64,000 nucleotides of DNA, from contig JBBHKE010002870.1 of the NCBI GenBank assembly GCA_037447655.1, positions 254,077 to 318,076 of the forward strand. The letters run 5' to 3'. The notes beneath the pieces were generated by a model that worked only from the letters and a program-made list of their open reading frames with translations, had not been told where the DNA came from and ran no database searches. The translations under genes were made by a program, and so were the position numbers. Below, piece by piece: positions 35,549 to 46,376 of the stretch (within the stretch, counting starts at the first letter, position 1; every line of letters starts with the position of its first letter). The DNA is from Zygnema cylindricum (Eukaryota > Streptophyta > Zygnematophyceae > Zygnematales > Zygnemataceae).

Positions 35549-37402
35549 TTATAACTTAGGAGCAGGAAGGGCTTTTGTTAAAATGTCAGCTACCATATTC
35601 TCGTCCGGTAAATAACATAACTTAACGACTTTTGCAAGTACTTTTTTTCTAACAAAGTGAAGTCTAACATCCATGTGTTTACTCTTAAAGTGATGGGTGG
35701 GGTTAGAGGCAATTGCAATGGCTGCCTGGTTGTTACACCGGATAGCTTGAGGACCAGTTTGCATATACCCAAGTTCTTGTAAAACAGACTTGACCGATAG
35801 GAGCTCCTTGTGGGCGGAAGCTGCTGGCATATATTTTGACTCCATTGTGGATTGTGCTGTAACCTTCTGTAATTTGCTACTCCAGCAGCAAGTTCAGTCT
35901 CCAATCTTCAAAACAAAGTCGGTCGTAGATTTCCAGCTTGGCATGTCTCCATAGCTAGCATCGCTCCACGCTCTATTTTCACCTCTCCTCCTCCAAGTAC
36001 AAGCTTAAGATTTCGAGTACCTGCAAGATATCTCAACACCCTTTTTGGTGCTTTCCAGTCTGCCTTTTTAGGATTCTGCAAAATTATACTCAAGACCCCC
36101 ACAATTGCTGCAATATCAGGTCTCGTACAATTCATGAAATATATAAGACTTCGAACTATCTGTCTATAAGGCTTTGAAGCCAAAAACTCCTCCTCCCCTA
36201 ACTCTAGACTCTCACACACCATAATGTCTGACTTTGAATCCATTCTTTCCAATTTTTGCCTGAATTCCATGGGAGTTATAGATCCCTTACATCTTTCATT
36301 TCAAATATTTCGAACATGTTACCTATTGCTTCTTTCTGAGTTAAAATAATCAGCCTTTTGTGTTTTTCTCTTTCTACCTGTATTCCTAAAATATACTTGG
36401 CCTCACCGAAGTCCTTCATCTCAAACCTAGACCTTAAAGCCGCTTTAATGCACTTTATTTCATACATTGACTTTCTTATTAATAATAAGTCATCCATATA
36501 TATAGTAATGTATAGTATCCCATCCTCCCCTTGTAAGACATTTACAGAATGATCTGAGCTAATTCTCTTAAATCCCAGCCCAGTCAAAAACTCATCTAAC
36601 TTCAAATTCCACTAATGCGGGGCTTGTTTTAACCCATACAAAGATTTCATCAATTTCCCCACTAATTCTTCCTTTCCCTTTTCAACGTACATTTCAGGTT
36701 GTTTCATATAAATGGTTTCTCCTAACTCTCCATGCAAAAAGGGAGTTTTAACATCCATTTGTTGTATTTCCATATTCTCTATAGTCGTTAGACTTAGCAA
36801 AATTTTGACAGTGGGAAATCTGACAACTGGAGAGAAGGTTTCCTTAAAGTCAATACCTTGTTTTTGATTATGCCCCTTGGCCACTAGTCTGGCCTTATAC
36901 CTTTCTATGGTGTTGTCCAGGCTCAACTTCACCTTGAATACACATTTGCTGCCGATGGCTTTTCTGCCCGGAGGAAGATCCACCAGCTCCAATGTTTGTG
37001 CCTCCATAATAGACTTCATTTCATCGTTTGCCGCCTCGATCTATTGATTTCTCTCAGGTGATGAGAAGGCATCCTGGATCGTTAGAGGCTCCTCTGTAGC
37101 TGTAGAAAAAGCAAAGTGAGAGCTTGCTTGCAGACGGCTGCTAGATCTCTTTCCCTCGGAAATTCTGAGGCTGAGATCGTCGGCAACCTCTGATTTTTTT
37201 GTTTAGTGTGAACTGTAACTTGATCTGGTACATAGTCTGTAGTAGTTCCTTCCACCTGAGGCGTAGCTTGTGGTGAAGCATCGTGTAAAGGCACCAGAGG
37301 AACTGAAAGAAGAGGTGTCCCACTTGCCGGTGGAAAGTGGACTCGCTGCGTATGGTGAAAAATGACATATTCTTGCTTTTCCTTTGCCGGTTGATGTGGC
37401 AT
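35549..37402 (-). pseudogene. pol: Element B reverse transcriptase and RNase H, broken
   Basis: Pieces in order: the acidic/Pro linker (37402-37082), the RT N-terminus (37019-36612: KPIG-like GRKAIGSKCVFKVK, 'YKARLVAKGHNQKQGIDF', KSLYGLKQAP), then 36605-36276 with the catalytic box YMDDLL (YVDD in the other elements here), 36270-35908 with RPDIAAIVGVLS, and RNase H from 35904 (ESKYMPA, CNNQAAIAIA, HMDVRLHFV). At least four interruptions are visible. The RNase H motif STMEAEY is degraded to STMESKY. Confidence 0.88.
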
Positions 37403-37457
37403 TTTAAAAAGGTCAACCGAATCCTGTTATCTTTAATCTAGATATTCCTAGAAATAA

Positions 37458-38730
37458 TCACTTTCTATTTCTCAAATACAAAAACTCTATATCCTTTTGC
37501 ATTATCATCATACCCTCTAAAAATTTCTGGTAAGCCTTAGCCTCCATTTTCCATCTATCCTGTGAAGTATCTAGAATAAAACACTTGCTGCCAAAGATTT
37601 TAAAGTGGCTAACATCAGGTTTCTTTCCTGTCCAAAGCTTATAAGGTGTGGTGCTAACAGATCTAGAAGCAATTCTGTTTCTAATATAAACAACACAATT
37701 TAGTGCTTCAACACAGAATTTCAAATCTCTCCCTGTATCTGCAAGCATGGACCGAGCACTCTCTATCACTGTCTAGTTTAATCTTTCAACAACACCATTC
37801 TGTTCTGGTGTATATGGAACAGTAAGATTGTGACTAATACCTTCTTGAATGAGAAATTCTTTGAATTCCTTTGATGTTTATTCTCCCCCATTGTCTAATC
37901 TCAACGCCAAGATTGGAACTCCATGAAGTTTTTCCGCCAACGCTTTGTAGTGTTTGAAGTGAGTGAACACTTCACTCTTATATTGCATGAAGTAGACTTT
38001 AGTGTACCTCGAGTAGTCATCTATGAATGTAACCATATAGTGGACGCCTCCTGCTGAAGCCACTTGTGAAAGATTGAGAACATCAAAGTGTATTAGCTGC
38101 AAAACTTTCTCCAATCTGTGGTCTTTTTCCTGTGGAAATGACAATTTGTGAATCTTGCCAAGTGAACAACCATCACATGATTTTATAGGATGAGAACTAA
38201 GAGAAACTCCCTCTCTTTCTCCCAAATTCACCATTTTCTTGAGACTATCATAATTCATATGTCCTAATCTTTTATGCCACAACTCATTGTCAGATTGGAC
38301 ACTGGAGTAGAGAACATCATTTTCTTTATATTCAGCCATGTCCATCCGATATATTTTGCTAGCATCTCTAGTTCCTGTTACTGCTACTTTCCCTTTCTTG
38401 CTAACAACCTGTCTCCCTCCTTTCAAAAAAACTTCAAAGCCTTTGCTCTCCACTAATGATGTAGAAAATATTTTTTCTTAAAGTCTGGAACATACAAAAC
38501 ATTGTGAAGAGTTCTCTCTACCGACTTCCCCCCCCACATCTACCATCAAAGATACATCACCCTGAGCTGAGGTTTGAACACTCATGCCACAAGCATAGTA
38601 AATACTCATTGGAGATGTTTGCTGCAGATTTGCAAAAGCCGCTTTGTTCCAGCACATATGGGTAGACGCTCTCGTGTCCTAGATCCATCCTGCATCTTTT
38701 GGACCCTCCATTGCAACCGCCATAGCAAAG
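37458..38730 (-). pseudogene. Element B protease and integrase, broken
   Basis: Near 38690 the protease motif reads DTRAS with a stop just before it, instead of D(S/T)GAS. From 38453 follow the pre-integrase HHCC region (LWHKRLGHMNYDSL, CDGCSLGKIHKL) and the integrase core with HFDV, DDYSRYTKVYF, RLDNGGE and, after a stop, a PEQNGVVERLN segment, so D, D and E are all present. The frame continues to 37458 with the C-terminal TGKKPDVSHFKIFGSKCF block. Several stops make it inactive. Confidence 0.85.
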
Positions 38731-38848
38731 AGCTCCGCCTCTTATGCTCATTAAAGCTTAAAGACTCATCTGCATCAGTTGCAGAAGCTGAGAAAAGAGC
38801 ATTTCCACGGGAAGGATTTCCGGAAAAGCCTTTGTGATATTGGCTTTG

Positions 38849-39684
38849 CTACCAACCTGGCCTGTATAAACCTGTTTCATTAGCCTTTTTCAGTTTAGGA
38901 CAGTACTTGTATCCATGAACCTTCTCAGAACAATAAAAACAAGTAGTAGTAGATGACTTATTCTGTTTCTGATTAAACTGATTCTGATTCTGGTTAAATT
39001 GACTCGTGTTCTGATTAATTTGATTTCTTTTGTCAAAGTCTATGGCAAATGCTTCAACTTTTCCTTCTCCTTCAAGGGGTTTGGTATTAGTCTCTTCCTC
39101 CAAAATAAGATTATGCGCTAACTGAAATGACCAGCTAGCTTTATCATGACTATTTAATTGAACACAGACACCCTTCATGCTACTAGGGAGACCTCTAATA
39201 AGCACAGCTATTTGTTGAAACTTAGGAAATGACCCCCAAGCAGAAGAGTGAGCATCAATAAGGGCACAAAAATTGTCACAATACTCGACCATAGTTCCCC
39301 CAGAGTGTTTGTATCCCCAAATTTTTCCAGCCATCAGCAACTCCTCTTGAACATTCGCTTTCTCAAAAGCAGATTTAGTGATGTCCAAATCTCACTCGCC
39401 TTCTTCATTTTCAGTCGAGACATGACCAAATTTTCTGAAATACAAAGAATCAGATTGTTCCTTGCCATTGAATTCTTTTTCGCCCAAGATGGATCTATTT
39501 CATCAAAGGAGCCATCCAAGACCCCCAATAAGTCAGCAGTTTCAAACGACGATTCAACCATCGCCGCCCACTAAGCATACTTTTAGCCATTGAAGATAGG
39601 AATTCTTGACGAAAGGCCTATAACCTGTTGTTCTACAACCACCATTGCAGGAGGAGAACCAGCAGTAGTAGTGGAAGTAGACAT
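38849..39684 (-). pseudogene. gag: Element B gag with zinc knuckle, broken
   Basis: The frame starts at an ATG inside the LTR (39684) and encodes MSTSTTTAGSPPAMVVVEQQ, then VIGLSSRIPIFNG and a stop. Further on, 39561-39334 carries the capsid N-terminal region, and 39388-38849, in another frame, carries the UBN2-like part. A Gln/Asn-rich linker follows, then the knuckle CFYCSEKVHGYKYC, a complete CX2CX4HX4C. Stops and at least one frameshift separate the pieces. Confidence 0.85.
39615..39625 (-). promoter_or_regulatory. Primer-binding site of element B (internal tRNA-iMet type)
   Basis: GGTTATAGGCC directly inside the 5' LTR differs at one base from GGTTATGGGCC, the complement of the anticodon arm of initiator tRNA-Met. 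The canonical TGGTATCAGAGC is absent. Confidence 0.7.
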
Positions 39685-40634
39685 GAAAAACAACAGAAAC
39701 TATCAAAGTACCTACTTAACAGCCAACTTTGAATAGGCACAAAATATGACTCAGATAGTCAAAATGCCTCAAATTTTCCACAATGATAAAAAATCTAGTA
39801 AACTGACAATTCTTTAAATTTCAGCCCAAATGAACTTTTAAACCATAAGATATGATGTCTGGAAGTTTCGCAAAAACTGCCCTTAGAAAATCATAATCCC
39901 AATACTGGATACTACAAAATTGGCTAAGTTCTAAGTTATATACTCACAGTGTGTATCTACTGATCTATGCTACTTTGGTTAACCGTTACTACGGTTATTA
40001 TCCTGACTAACGACAACGCATCCTACCTGTACGTCACTGTATTTTCTAAAAACATGCTTAATGGAACAGTACTTTTTATTACATTAAAATACAAAACAAT
40101 GTATATTCAGATGTTTCCAGATTTTGAACCGTACACAAAACGGTCCAACCATACACAAAATGTTCTAAATCCTTAGTCAGCGAGAGTCGCTAAAATCTAG
40201 CGGAATGTGGTCGTGTAGTACGAAGCACCTGAGTGCTTCGTCACTTGTGGTCCCACGCGAATCACGCTTGTGGTCCCTCGTGAATCATGCTTGTGGTCCC
40301 AGGTGAATCGCGTCTATTGGAACAAATTCAATTGACGATGGTACCGTGGAAGTGTACCATTTATTTCCGGAATACCCGGTTTAGATCCCGTTCGTCCGAT
40401 CTTGTGAATCATATCGTCAATTGCATGACGCGTGTGGCTGACTGTTGGCGCCACTCTGAAACCTGCATACGTTCTTTTGCCGACACTTGTCCTTGTAAAA
40501 GTACAATACACTCTACTGTACTTTTTGCTACTGTATTGCTAATTAAGGTAAGTATTACAGTAGACTACTTAGAAAAATAATCTAAGTTATTTTTACCCCT
40601 ATTTACTGAAATAAAGATTTTATAAATTACAACA
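39626..40634 (-). repeat. 5' LTR of element B
   Basis: It pairs with 34464-35492, with scattered differences, a deletion in the right copy (around 40041) and the same hairpin at 40220-40241. An ATG at 39684 (minus) opens a frame that runs through the LTR end and primer site into gag. Confidence 0.92.
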
Positions 40635-40810
40635 GCTTTTATGACACCTGTTTTCAGGAATGAGGAGAGGGATATTTATACATGGCATTAGAATAACATG
40701 GCGGCAAAACACTTAATACTCTGCCATCTTACTCAAGGACTTGCATCTCCTCATTTACAAGTAGAAAGGGCATCCGATCTATGGGTGGCTGTACCATATT
40801 TGTTCAATGT
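40635..40810 (+). pseudogene. gag: Element E gag, C-terminal piece
   Basis: Immediately after B's second GCTTT duplication the Gag frame continues: NNMAAKHLILCHLTQGLASP, then HLQVERASDLWVAV. This matches D (NTVATHFILGRLTQAVATPHL...ELWEAL). One TAG lies just before this block. Similarity stops near 40810. Confidence 0.85.
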
Positions 40811-41055
40811 CATTTTTACTGTCTACTATTCAAAGCCATGGTTGTCTTCTTTACCACTCACATTAGGTGGCGTACAAAAGCACTAACCACATGCTCGAGG
40901 GTGATCCCTATCGGCCAACGTATGCTTAATCATACATTTTTGTATCTAGTTGACAAATTCTTGTGCAACACATCAAACGCGATGATTTCTACCTTGTGGG
41001 ACTTTAGATTTCAATGTGTTACCTAATGACTCATATAAAGGATCGCGTCGAACCC

Positions 41056-41946
41056 TGTTGAAAAGAGGTAATTAATAGTTCACTTCCCTATTTTAGTTTT
41101 GTTTTAAAGAAAGAGAGTGAGGATCAAAGGCGCGCCATGGCTGCCGCCATATTTAGAAAGTGGCAGTTTTTGCAGTTAAGGTTATTTTGGCTAAAATAAT
41201 GCCTAGTACTAGAATAGAACCTATGACATCTAGATTCTTTGTAGCCTAACGCCTTAACCATTAAGGCGTTACGAAACGATACACGTGACGGGTTTCATAA
41301 ATATATAAACATTAACGAAACAGCTAATTAACAGCAGACTAACCAAAATGAGCAATTTCTGCATGTACGCGAATCTGAACCGTGTAAAATATGTTTTGAT
41401 CGGACGGCCGGCATTATAGCCGCCACGCGAAGTGAGCTTTTCGGCGGCATACGGATATAGCGTCACGCGGTGCCACGTGGCGCCACATAATTTGATACCG
41501 GAGAAGATGGGAGGAGGAACCATGGCTTCCGATATGACAGGTGTCACCTTGTAGACCTTGTCGTACAATAGTTGTACAATAAATACATCGCCCATTGTAC
41601 CTTCTTGTACTTTATAGTGTTCCTATTGGACTAGGGTTTAATAGTAGGTAGTCGTGAGTAGGCAGACCGAGACTTAGTAATATTTAGGTACCTCTCTCTC
41701 TAAGAGAGCTTGTAACTATAAAGGTCATCTTTGACCAGCCATAACTTACTGCTCGGGTGAGCAAATTCAGTGATTCTTTTTGCGTTTGACTCAGGGGAGT
41801 CTTGTCCTCACAAGGGTGAGAGTGGTCAGAATATTTGTGTGCCTAGGTGGCGCTTATTCAGCGGGAAAGTAGAACGGGCAAATATTATCCTAGAGGCTTT
41901 ACATAGGCTGCTCATTCTGTGGGTCAATGGAGACCACAGAATTTCA
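41056..41946 (+). repeat. 5' LTR of element C
   Basis: It starts TGTTGAAAAGAGG and ends AGAATTTCA. It contains a CACGTG core (41474-41479), a TATAAA candidate at 41717-41722, and an antisense tRNA-like module at 41193-41264. The Gag ATG lies at 41927, 20 bp before the LTR end. Confidence 0.95.
41193..41264 (-). promoter_or_regulatory. tRNA-like A/B-box module in 5' LTR of C, antisense
   Basis: On the minus strand: A-box-like TTAATGGTTAAGGCG (41264-41250), B-box-like GGTTCTATTCT (41221-41211), then TTTT (41196-41193). The same module lies in the 3' LTR. Confidence 0.55.
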
Positions 41947-43201
41947 GGTTATGGGCCCACCCTCTAGGGTGCCCATATTTGATGGATGAGACTTTCTTTA
42001 TTGGGAAATGATGATGGAGGGAGAACTATTTGAGAAGCATTTATGGGGCATAGTGTCTGGACAAATTCGATGCCCACCTCCACCTGGGTTTGGAGGGACA
42101 CGTTTTTCTGGCACCTCCGCCTCTACAGTTGGTAGAACAGCTGCCACCATCACCGAGGATGAAGATGAGGAAGGAGAAGAGATTGTCATGGAAGGAGAAA
42201 AGGAAGGAGTTGCAACTCAAGTAACACCATTGCTGAAGGCGATACCGGCAGCAGCACCACCAGCAACAACGACAAGGGTTCAGACCGAAAGATCAGAGTA
42301 TGAAAAGTGGAACTACAAAGACAAGGTTGCTAAGCTGTTAATTCTTAAAAGTGTAGCAAAGGGCATTGCCATTCCTCTTATGCATGTCAAATCTTCATCT
42401 CAGATTTGGATATCACTAGTTAACAAATATAAGAGTGGATCATTGCAGCAGCAACAGTTGGCAGAAAATAAGATTGCAGCTTATACTTATAAGGGAGGAA
42501 GTATGGATAATTATTGCAATTATTTAGGAGCATTGTTTGGAGAGTTAGAGAGTGCAGGTAACTCATGGTCTGAGAGACAAAGAGTGAACACATTAATGAT
42601 GAAACTACCTGAAGAGTATGAGAATATCATTAACCGATTGCAGGACATAGGAGATAGCAATTGGAATTGGGATGACACTGTGGGAATGATTTTAGTGAAA
42701 GAAAGCACCATAGAGCTTAGGAGAGGGAGTCCAAGTGTTCAAGCATTGTCTGCAGGAGGTGATTGGCGGAAGCGTGATGAGGAGAGAGGGAAAGATCCTT
42801 ATCGAAACTTTGGTGGAAGAGGACAAGGAGGTGGCAGATTTGATAGACAGGGGAGAGGAACTTCTCGAGGAGGATTATGTCACTTTTGTAAGAAACCGGG
42901 ACACTATATGGCAGATTGTGTCAGACTTGCAGATCTTCGACTGAAAGATGGTCAAGGAACCTCAAAGGACGGAGGAAAGAAAAAGGCTTTCCTGACTCAA
43001 GTTCTTGATGAGGAAGTGGAAGAAAAAACTGAACCTGAAGAGGTGCTTGAGGAGCTTCTCCTTAATCCGAAAAACACTGAAAAGCATGTCGACATTCCAC
43101 GGAGACAAAAGTGTGCTTTCGGAGGTAAGAGGGATCCACCCGAGGATGGGTGGATCATAGACTCAGGGGCTTCAATGCATATGTGCAAAGATAAGCGGTA
43201 G
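41927..43201 (+). CDS. gag: Element C Gag and start of protease, with two in-frame stops
   Basis: From the ATG at 41927 the frame reads METTEFQVMGPPSRVPIFDG and then meets TGA (41987-41989). The open part from 42008 gives 397 codons. It includes the capsid-like block ILKSVAKGIAIPLMHVKSSS, 'LWISLVNKYKSGSLQQQQL'-type helices, a Gly/Arg-rich linker, the zinc knuckle CHFCKKPGHYMADC (CX2CX4HX4C) and the protease active site DSGASMHMC. It ends at TAG 43199-43201, a few codons after the active-site Asp. Element D has a sense codon (Leu) there. Gag forms the particle and binds RNA. Whether the TAG is read through or is a defect cannot be told from sequence. Confidence 0.85.
41947..41961 (+). promoter_or_regulatory. 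Primer-binding site of element C (half-tRNA-iMet type)
   Basis: GGTTATGGGCCCACC starts right after the LTR. It is complementary to the anticodon-arm segment GGUGGGCCCAUAACC of plant initiator tRNA-Met rather than to the tRNA 3' end. Drosophila copia uses the same internal region, primed by a 5' half of the tRNA. Confidence 0.85.
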
Positions 43202-46200
43202 TTCACTAAACTGAGAAAGATCCCAACAGTTGAGATAGAGTACGGAGATGGTAGAGTAGAAACCACAAGTCTTGTTGGAACTGTTGACTTGAAGGTTCTA
43301 GTTGATGGAAAGGCCTCAATTGTAACACTCTTAGACGTTCTTTACATTCCACAACTTAGCAAGAACCTAGTCTCAACAGCTGTCCTAGATGAAAAGGAGT
43401 TTGAAACAGGAACTAGGAAAGGAATCTTCACAGCAAGCTTTGATAATGAGGTTTATTTCATAGCTGAGAAGGGCAGTCAAGGAATGTTCAGAATTGTACT
43501 TTGCAATGAAAAGAGTGTTCTCTACTCGTGTGCAAGTGAGATGATGCTTTGGCATAAAAGGTTGGGGCATGTGCATCTAGATAGATTAAAGAAAATGAAG
43601 AAAAATGGAATAGTGGAGGGTATTACTTTTGAAGATGATGAGACCTTTGATGATTGTAGTGGATGTGCCCAAGGGAAGATTCATAGACTTCCATTTCCAA
43701 AGGCAACCACATTTAGGAGAGAGAAAGTATTAGATCTAGTTCACACTGATGTTTGGGGACCTGCTAGGTATGCCTCACATGGGGGGAAAAGATGGATGTT
43801 AACTATCACAGATGATTGGTCTAGATACACGAAGGTATACTTTCTCAGACATAAGTCAGAGGTATTAAGATGTTTCAAAAAGTATAAAGTATGGAGTGAA
43901 AAGCTACATGAAACCTCAATAAAAAAGATAAGAAGTGATAATGGGAAAGAATACACCTCAAGGGATTTTGAAGAATATCTTAAAGAAGAAGGAATTCATC
44001 ATGAGAAAACTGTTCCCTATAATCCGGAACAAAATGGAGTAGCAGAAAGAGTGAATAGAACTTTAGGAGATATGTCCAGAAGTATGTTAAGTGATAAGAG
44101 GATAGGGCTGCAGTTTTGGGCTGAGTCTATGAACTATGCTAATTTCATCAAAAATAGAGTCCTAACTTCAGCAAATAAGGAGGAAACTCCGTATGAGAGG
44201 TGGACAGGAAGAAAGCCTGATTTGTCTAGTTTGAGAGTGTTCGGAAGTCAAGTCTACAGTTTGGATTCCGATAAGACTAAATGGAAGTTAGAGGGAAGAG
44301 GGAAACCAGGATATCTTGTAGGATATGATGAGAGCACAAAAGGATACCGAGTGTATGACTTGAAAAAGAGAGATATAATTTTGGTAAAACACATAGTGGT
44401 GATGAATGAAGACAAGTCCATTGATCCATTCAAATATAATAAGGAAGTCAAAATCAGATTTGAAACGGATCAGTTTTCTGACTTTGACTTTGAAAATGAA
44501 GAGAAGGAAGAGGGAGAAAAAGAAAAATCTGCAGATCTACCAAAAGAGAAAGAGGAAAGGACAACATCCGAGGCAACGCCACAATACGAAGTGGAAACCG
44601 ATGAGGGACTTGATGAGACACCGGAATTGGAAGATAGGGAAGCTGAAAATTTCCCAAAACGAAACCCAAGGATGCCTTCCATACCGGCGTCCGATTTTGA
44701 AGGGGGAAGAAGAAGTAGTAAACGACTTCAAGAAAGACAAGTAAATAACCAACTCACAAAGATGTCTCACCCAGATGAACCTCAAACATACTTAGAGGCT
44801 ATAAACACTCTAGAAAGTAGCCGGTGGATCACAGCTATAAATGAAGAAATGGCCTCTATCATGGAAGCCAATACATGGGAGTTGGTAGATTGTCCACCAG
44901 ACCGAAAACCGATCGGATGTAAGTGGGTGTTTAAACTTAAATTAAACCCGGATAATACCATTGAGAGGTACAAAGCTAGGTTAGTTGCAAAAGGTTATAC
45001 ACAGAAAGAGGGGATAGACTACGAAGAAACCTTTGCACCTGTAGTCAGATTTCCTTCTGTTAGAATCCTTTTAAGTATAGCCGCAGCGGAGGATATGGAA
45101 ATCCACCAGATGGATATTAAAACAGCCTTTTTGCACGAAGAGTTGGAAGAAAAAATTTACATGAGGCAACCGGAAGGATTCGTGGGAAGTGGGGAAGAAA
45201 ACAAAGTTTGCAAACTGATAAAATCACTCTATGGGCTTAAGCAAGCCCCGCGACAGTGGAATATAAAGCTCGACGAATTTCTGACCGGTTTGGGGTATAT
45301 CAGAATTAGTTCAGATTACTCTATATATTTATTTGAAGATGAGAATGGAGTGATATTTATTGCTATTTATGTGGATGATTTGTTGGTCTTAAGCAAGTCC
45401 TTAGATAAAATTAACAAACTAAAACGGGATCTTAGAAGCAGTTTTGATATGAAAGATCTTGGCGAAGCAAAGTACATTTTGGGAATTCAGATGGAGAGAG
45501 ATAGAGGGAATAGAATTATAAGACTCACTCAAAAAGAAGCAATCGGTAATATGCTAGAAAAATTTCAAATGGAGAAAGCAAACGGATGTACTACTCCCAT
45601 GGATTTGAAGAAAGTGAGTGAGGGGAGTGAAGAGGGAGGAATATTCATCATTAATGATGAGATGGACGAGATAGAAAGAAAATTTATGGAAAATATCCCT
45701 TATCGGCAGATTGTAGGCAGTTTAATTTATTTTATGAACTGTACCCGTCCGGATATAGCTGCAGCTGTAGGTGTCCTTAGTAGAAATCTAAATGAACCAA
45801 GAAAGAGAGATTGGGAGGCTGCCAAAAGAGTGATGAGGTATCTGGTGGGGACAAGGGAATTATGGTTGCATTTGGGAGGGGAGCACACTGACATCACCAC
45901 TTGGAGTGATGCTAGTTATGGAGATGTGCCTTTAAGGAGGTGTACGACTGGATATGTGTTGCAAATTGGATCCGGTGCATGTTGTTGGAGTAGCAAGCAA
46001 CAAAAAGTAGTTGCTCAGTCCACTATGGAGGCTGAATACATGGCTTCCTGTGCTGCCACCAAAAAATTAATGTGGGTTAAATCTCTTCTTGAAGAACTTG
46101 GGTTCATGAAGTCTAGAACTCAAAATGTTTTTTGTGATAATCAAGCTGCTATCTCGATTGCAGCTAATCCGAAACATCACTTCAAAGCTAAGCATATGGA

Positions 46201-46363
46201 TATTAGACTAAGCTTTGTCAGTGAGAAGGTAGAAAATAAAATTATTAAACTGGTTCATAAAACTGATAGAGAAATGATTGCAGACATGATGACAAAAGCA
46301 GTGCCTTCCCCTAAGTTGATTTATTGCAGAGAAAACTGTGGATTAAAATTGAAAAGTGACTAG
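43202..46363 (+). CDS. pol: Element C Pol polyprotein: protease rest, integrase, RT, RNase H
   Basis: This is in the same frame as Gag, just after the TAG; the first ATG is at 43289 (1024 codons from there). Order: protease remainder (LDVLYIPQLSKNLVSTAVL), pre-integrase zinc region (HKRLGHVHLDRL, CSGCAQGKIHRL), and integrase with D154, D217 and E253 in an exact D,D35E spacing. An acidic linker follows, then RT (GCKWVFKLK, KSLYGLKQAPRQW, YVDD at about 694-697) and RNase H (SDASYGD, STMEAEYMAS, CDNQAAISIA, HMDIRLSF). All catalytic residues I can check are present. Codon counts are from the ATG at 43289. This is the best-preserved pol in the window. Confidence 0.93.
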   Translation, partial: FTKLRKIPTVEIEYGDGRVETTSLVGTVDLKVLVDGKASIVTLLDVLYIPQLSKNLVSTAVLDEKEFETGTRKGIFTASFDNEVYFIAEKGSQGMFRIVLCNEKSVLYSCASEMMLWHKRLGHVHLDRLKKMKKNGIVEGITFEDDETFDDCSGCAQGKIHRLPFPKATTFRREKVLDLVHTDVWGPARYASHGGKRWMLTITDDWSRYTKVYFLRHKSEVLRCFKKYKVWSEKLHETSIKKIRSDNGKEYTSRDFEEYLKEEGIHHEKTVPYNPEQNGVAERVNRTLGDMSRSMLSDKRIGLQFWAESMNYANFIKNRVLTSANKEETPYERWTGRKPDLSSLRVFGSQVYSLDSDKTKWKLEGRGKPGYLVGYDESTKGYRVYDLKKRDIILVKHIVVMNEDKSIDPFKYNKEVKIRFETDQFSDFDFENEEKEEGEKEKSADLPKEKEERTTSEATPQYEVETDEGLDETPELEDREAENFPKRNPRMPSIPASDFEGGRRSSKRLQERQVNNQLTKMSHPDEPQTYLEAINTLESSRWITAINEEMASIMEANTWELVDCPPDRKPIGCKWVFKLKLNPDNTIERYKARLVAKGYTQKEGIDYEETFAPVVRFPSVRILLSIAAAEDMEIHQMDIKTAFLHEELEEKIYMRQPEGFVGSGEENKVCKLIKSLYGLKQAPRQWNIKLDEFLTGLGYIRISSDYSIYLFEDENGVIFIAIYVDDLLVLSKSLDKINKLKRDLRSSFDMKDLGEAKYILGIQMERDRGNRIIRLTQKEAIGNMLEKFQMEKANGCTTPMDLKKVSEGSEEGGIFIINDEMDEIERKFMENIPYRQIVGSLIYFMNCTRPDIAAAVGVLSRNLNEPRKRDWEAAKRVMRYLVGTRELWLHLGGEHTDITTWSDASYGDVPLRRCTTGYVLQIGSGACCWSSKQQKVVAQSTMEAEYMASCAATKKLMWVKSLLEELGFMKSRTQNVFCDNQAAISIAANPKHHFKAKHMDIRLSFVSEKVENKIIKLVHKTDREMIADMMTKAVPSPKLIYCRENCGLKLKSD

Positions 46364-46376
46364 GAATTAAGGGGAG

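Larger units (their letters stand above)
34464..40634 (-). mobile_element. Copia LTR retrotransposon B (minus strand)
   Basis: LTRs at 34464-35492 (1029 bp) and 39626-40634 (1009 bp) both begin TGTTGTTCTAC and end ATTACAACA. A perfect 5-bp target duplication GCTTT flanks the element (34459-34463, 40635-40639). Inside, in minus order, are gag, zinc knuckle, protease, integrase, reverse transcriptase and RNase H. Multiple stops and frame changes break all of them, so it cannot move by itself. It is inserted in the gag of element E. Confidence 0.95.
32030..40810 (+). mobile_element. Copia element E (plus strand), truncated and nested
   Basis: Element E supplies a 5' LTR (32030-33123), a primer-site-like AGTTATGGACCCACC, and Gag codons in three pieces: 33104-33186, 34235-34463 and 40635-40810. 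The first gap is filled by solo LTR H and the second by complete element B. Joined in order, the pieces follow the Gag of element D without overlap. E has no pol or 3' LTR: it ends near 40810 in Gag, followed by unrelated sequence up to element C. Confidence 0.85.

Noticed and set aside
41269-41595. 108-codon minus-strand frame, repeated identically at 46590-46916
   Set aside because: Lies wholly inside both LTRs of element C, antisense, with no domain. Its repetition reflects LTR identity.
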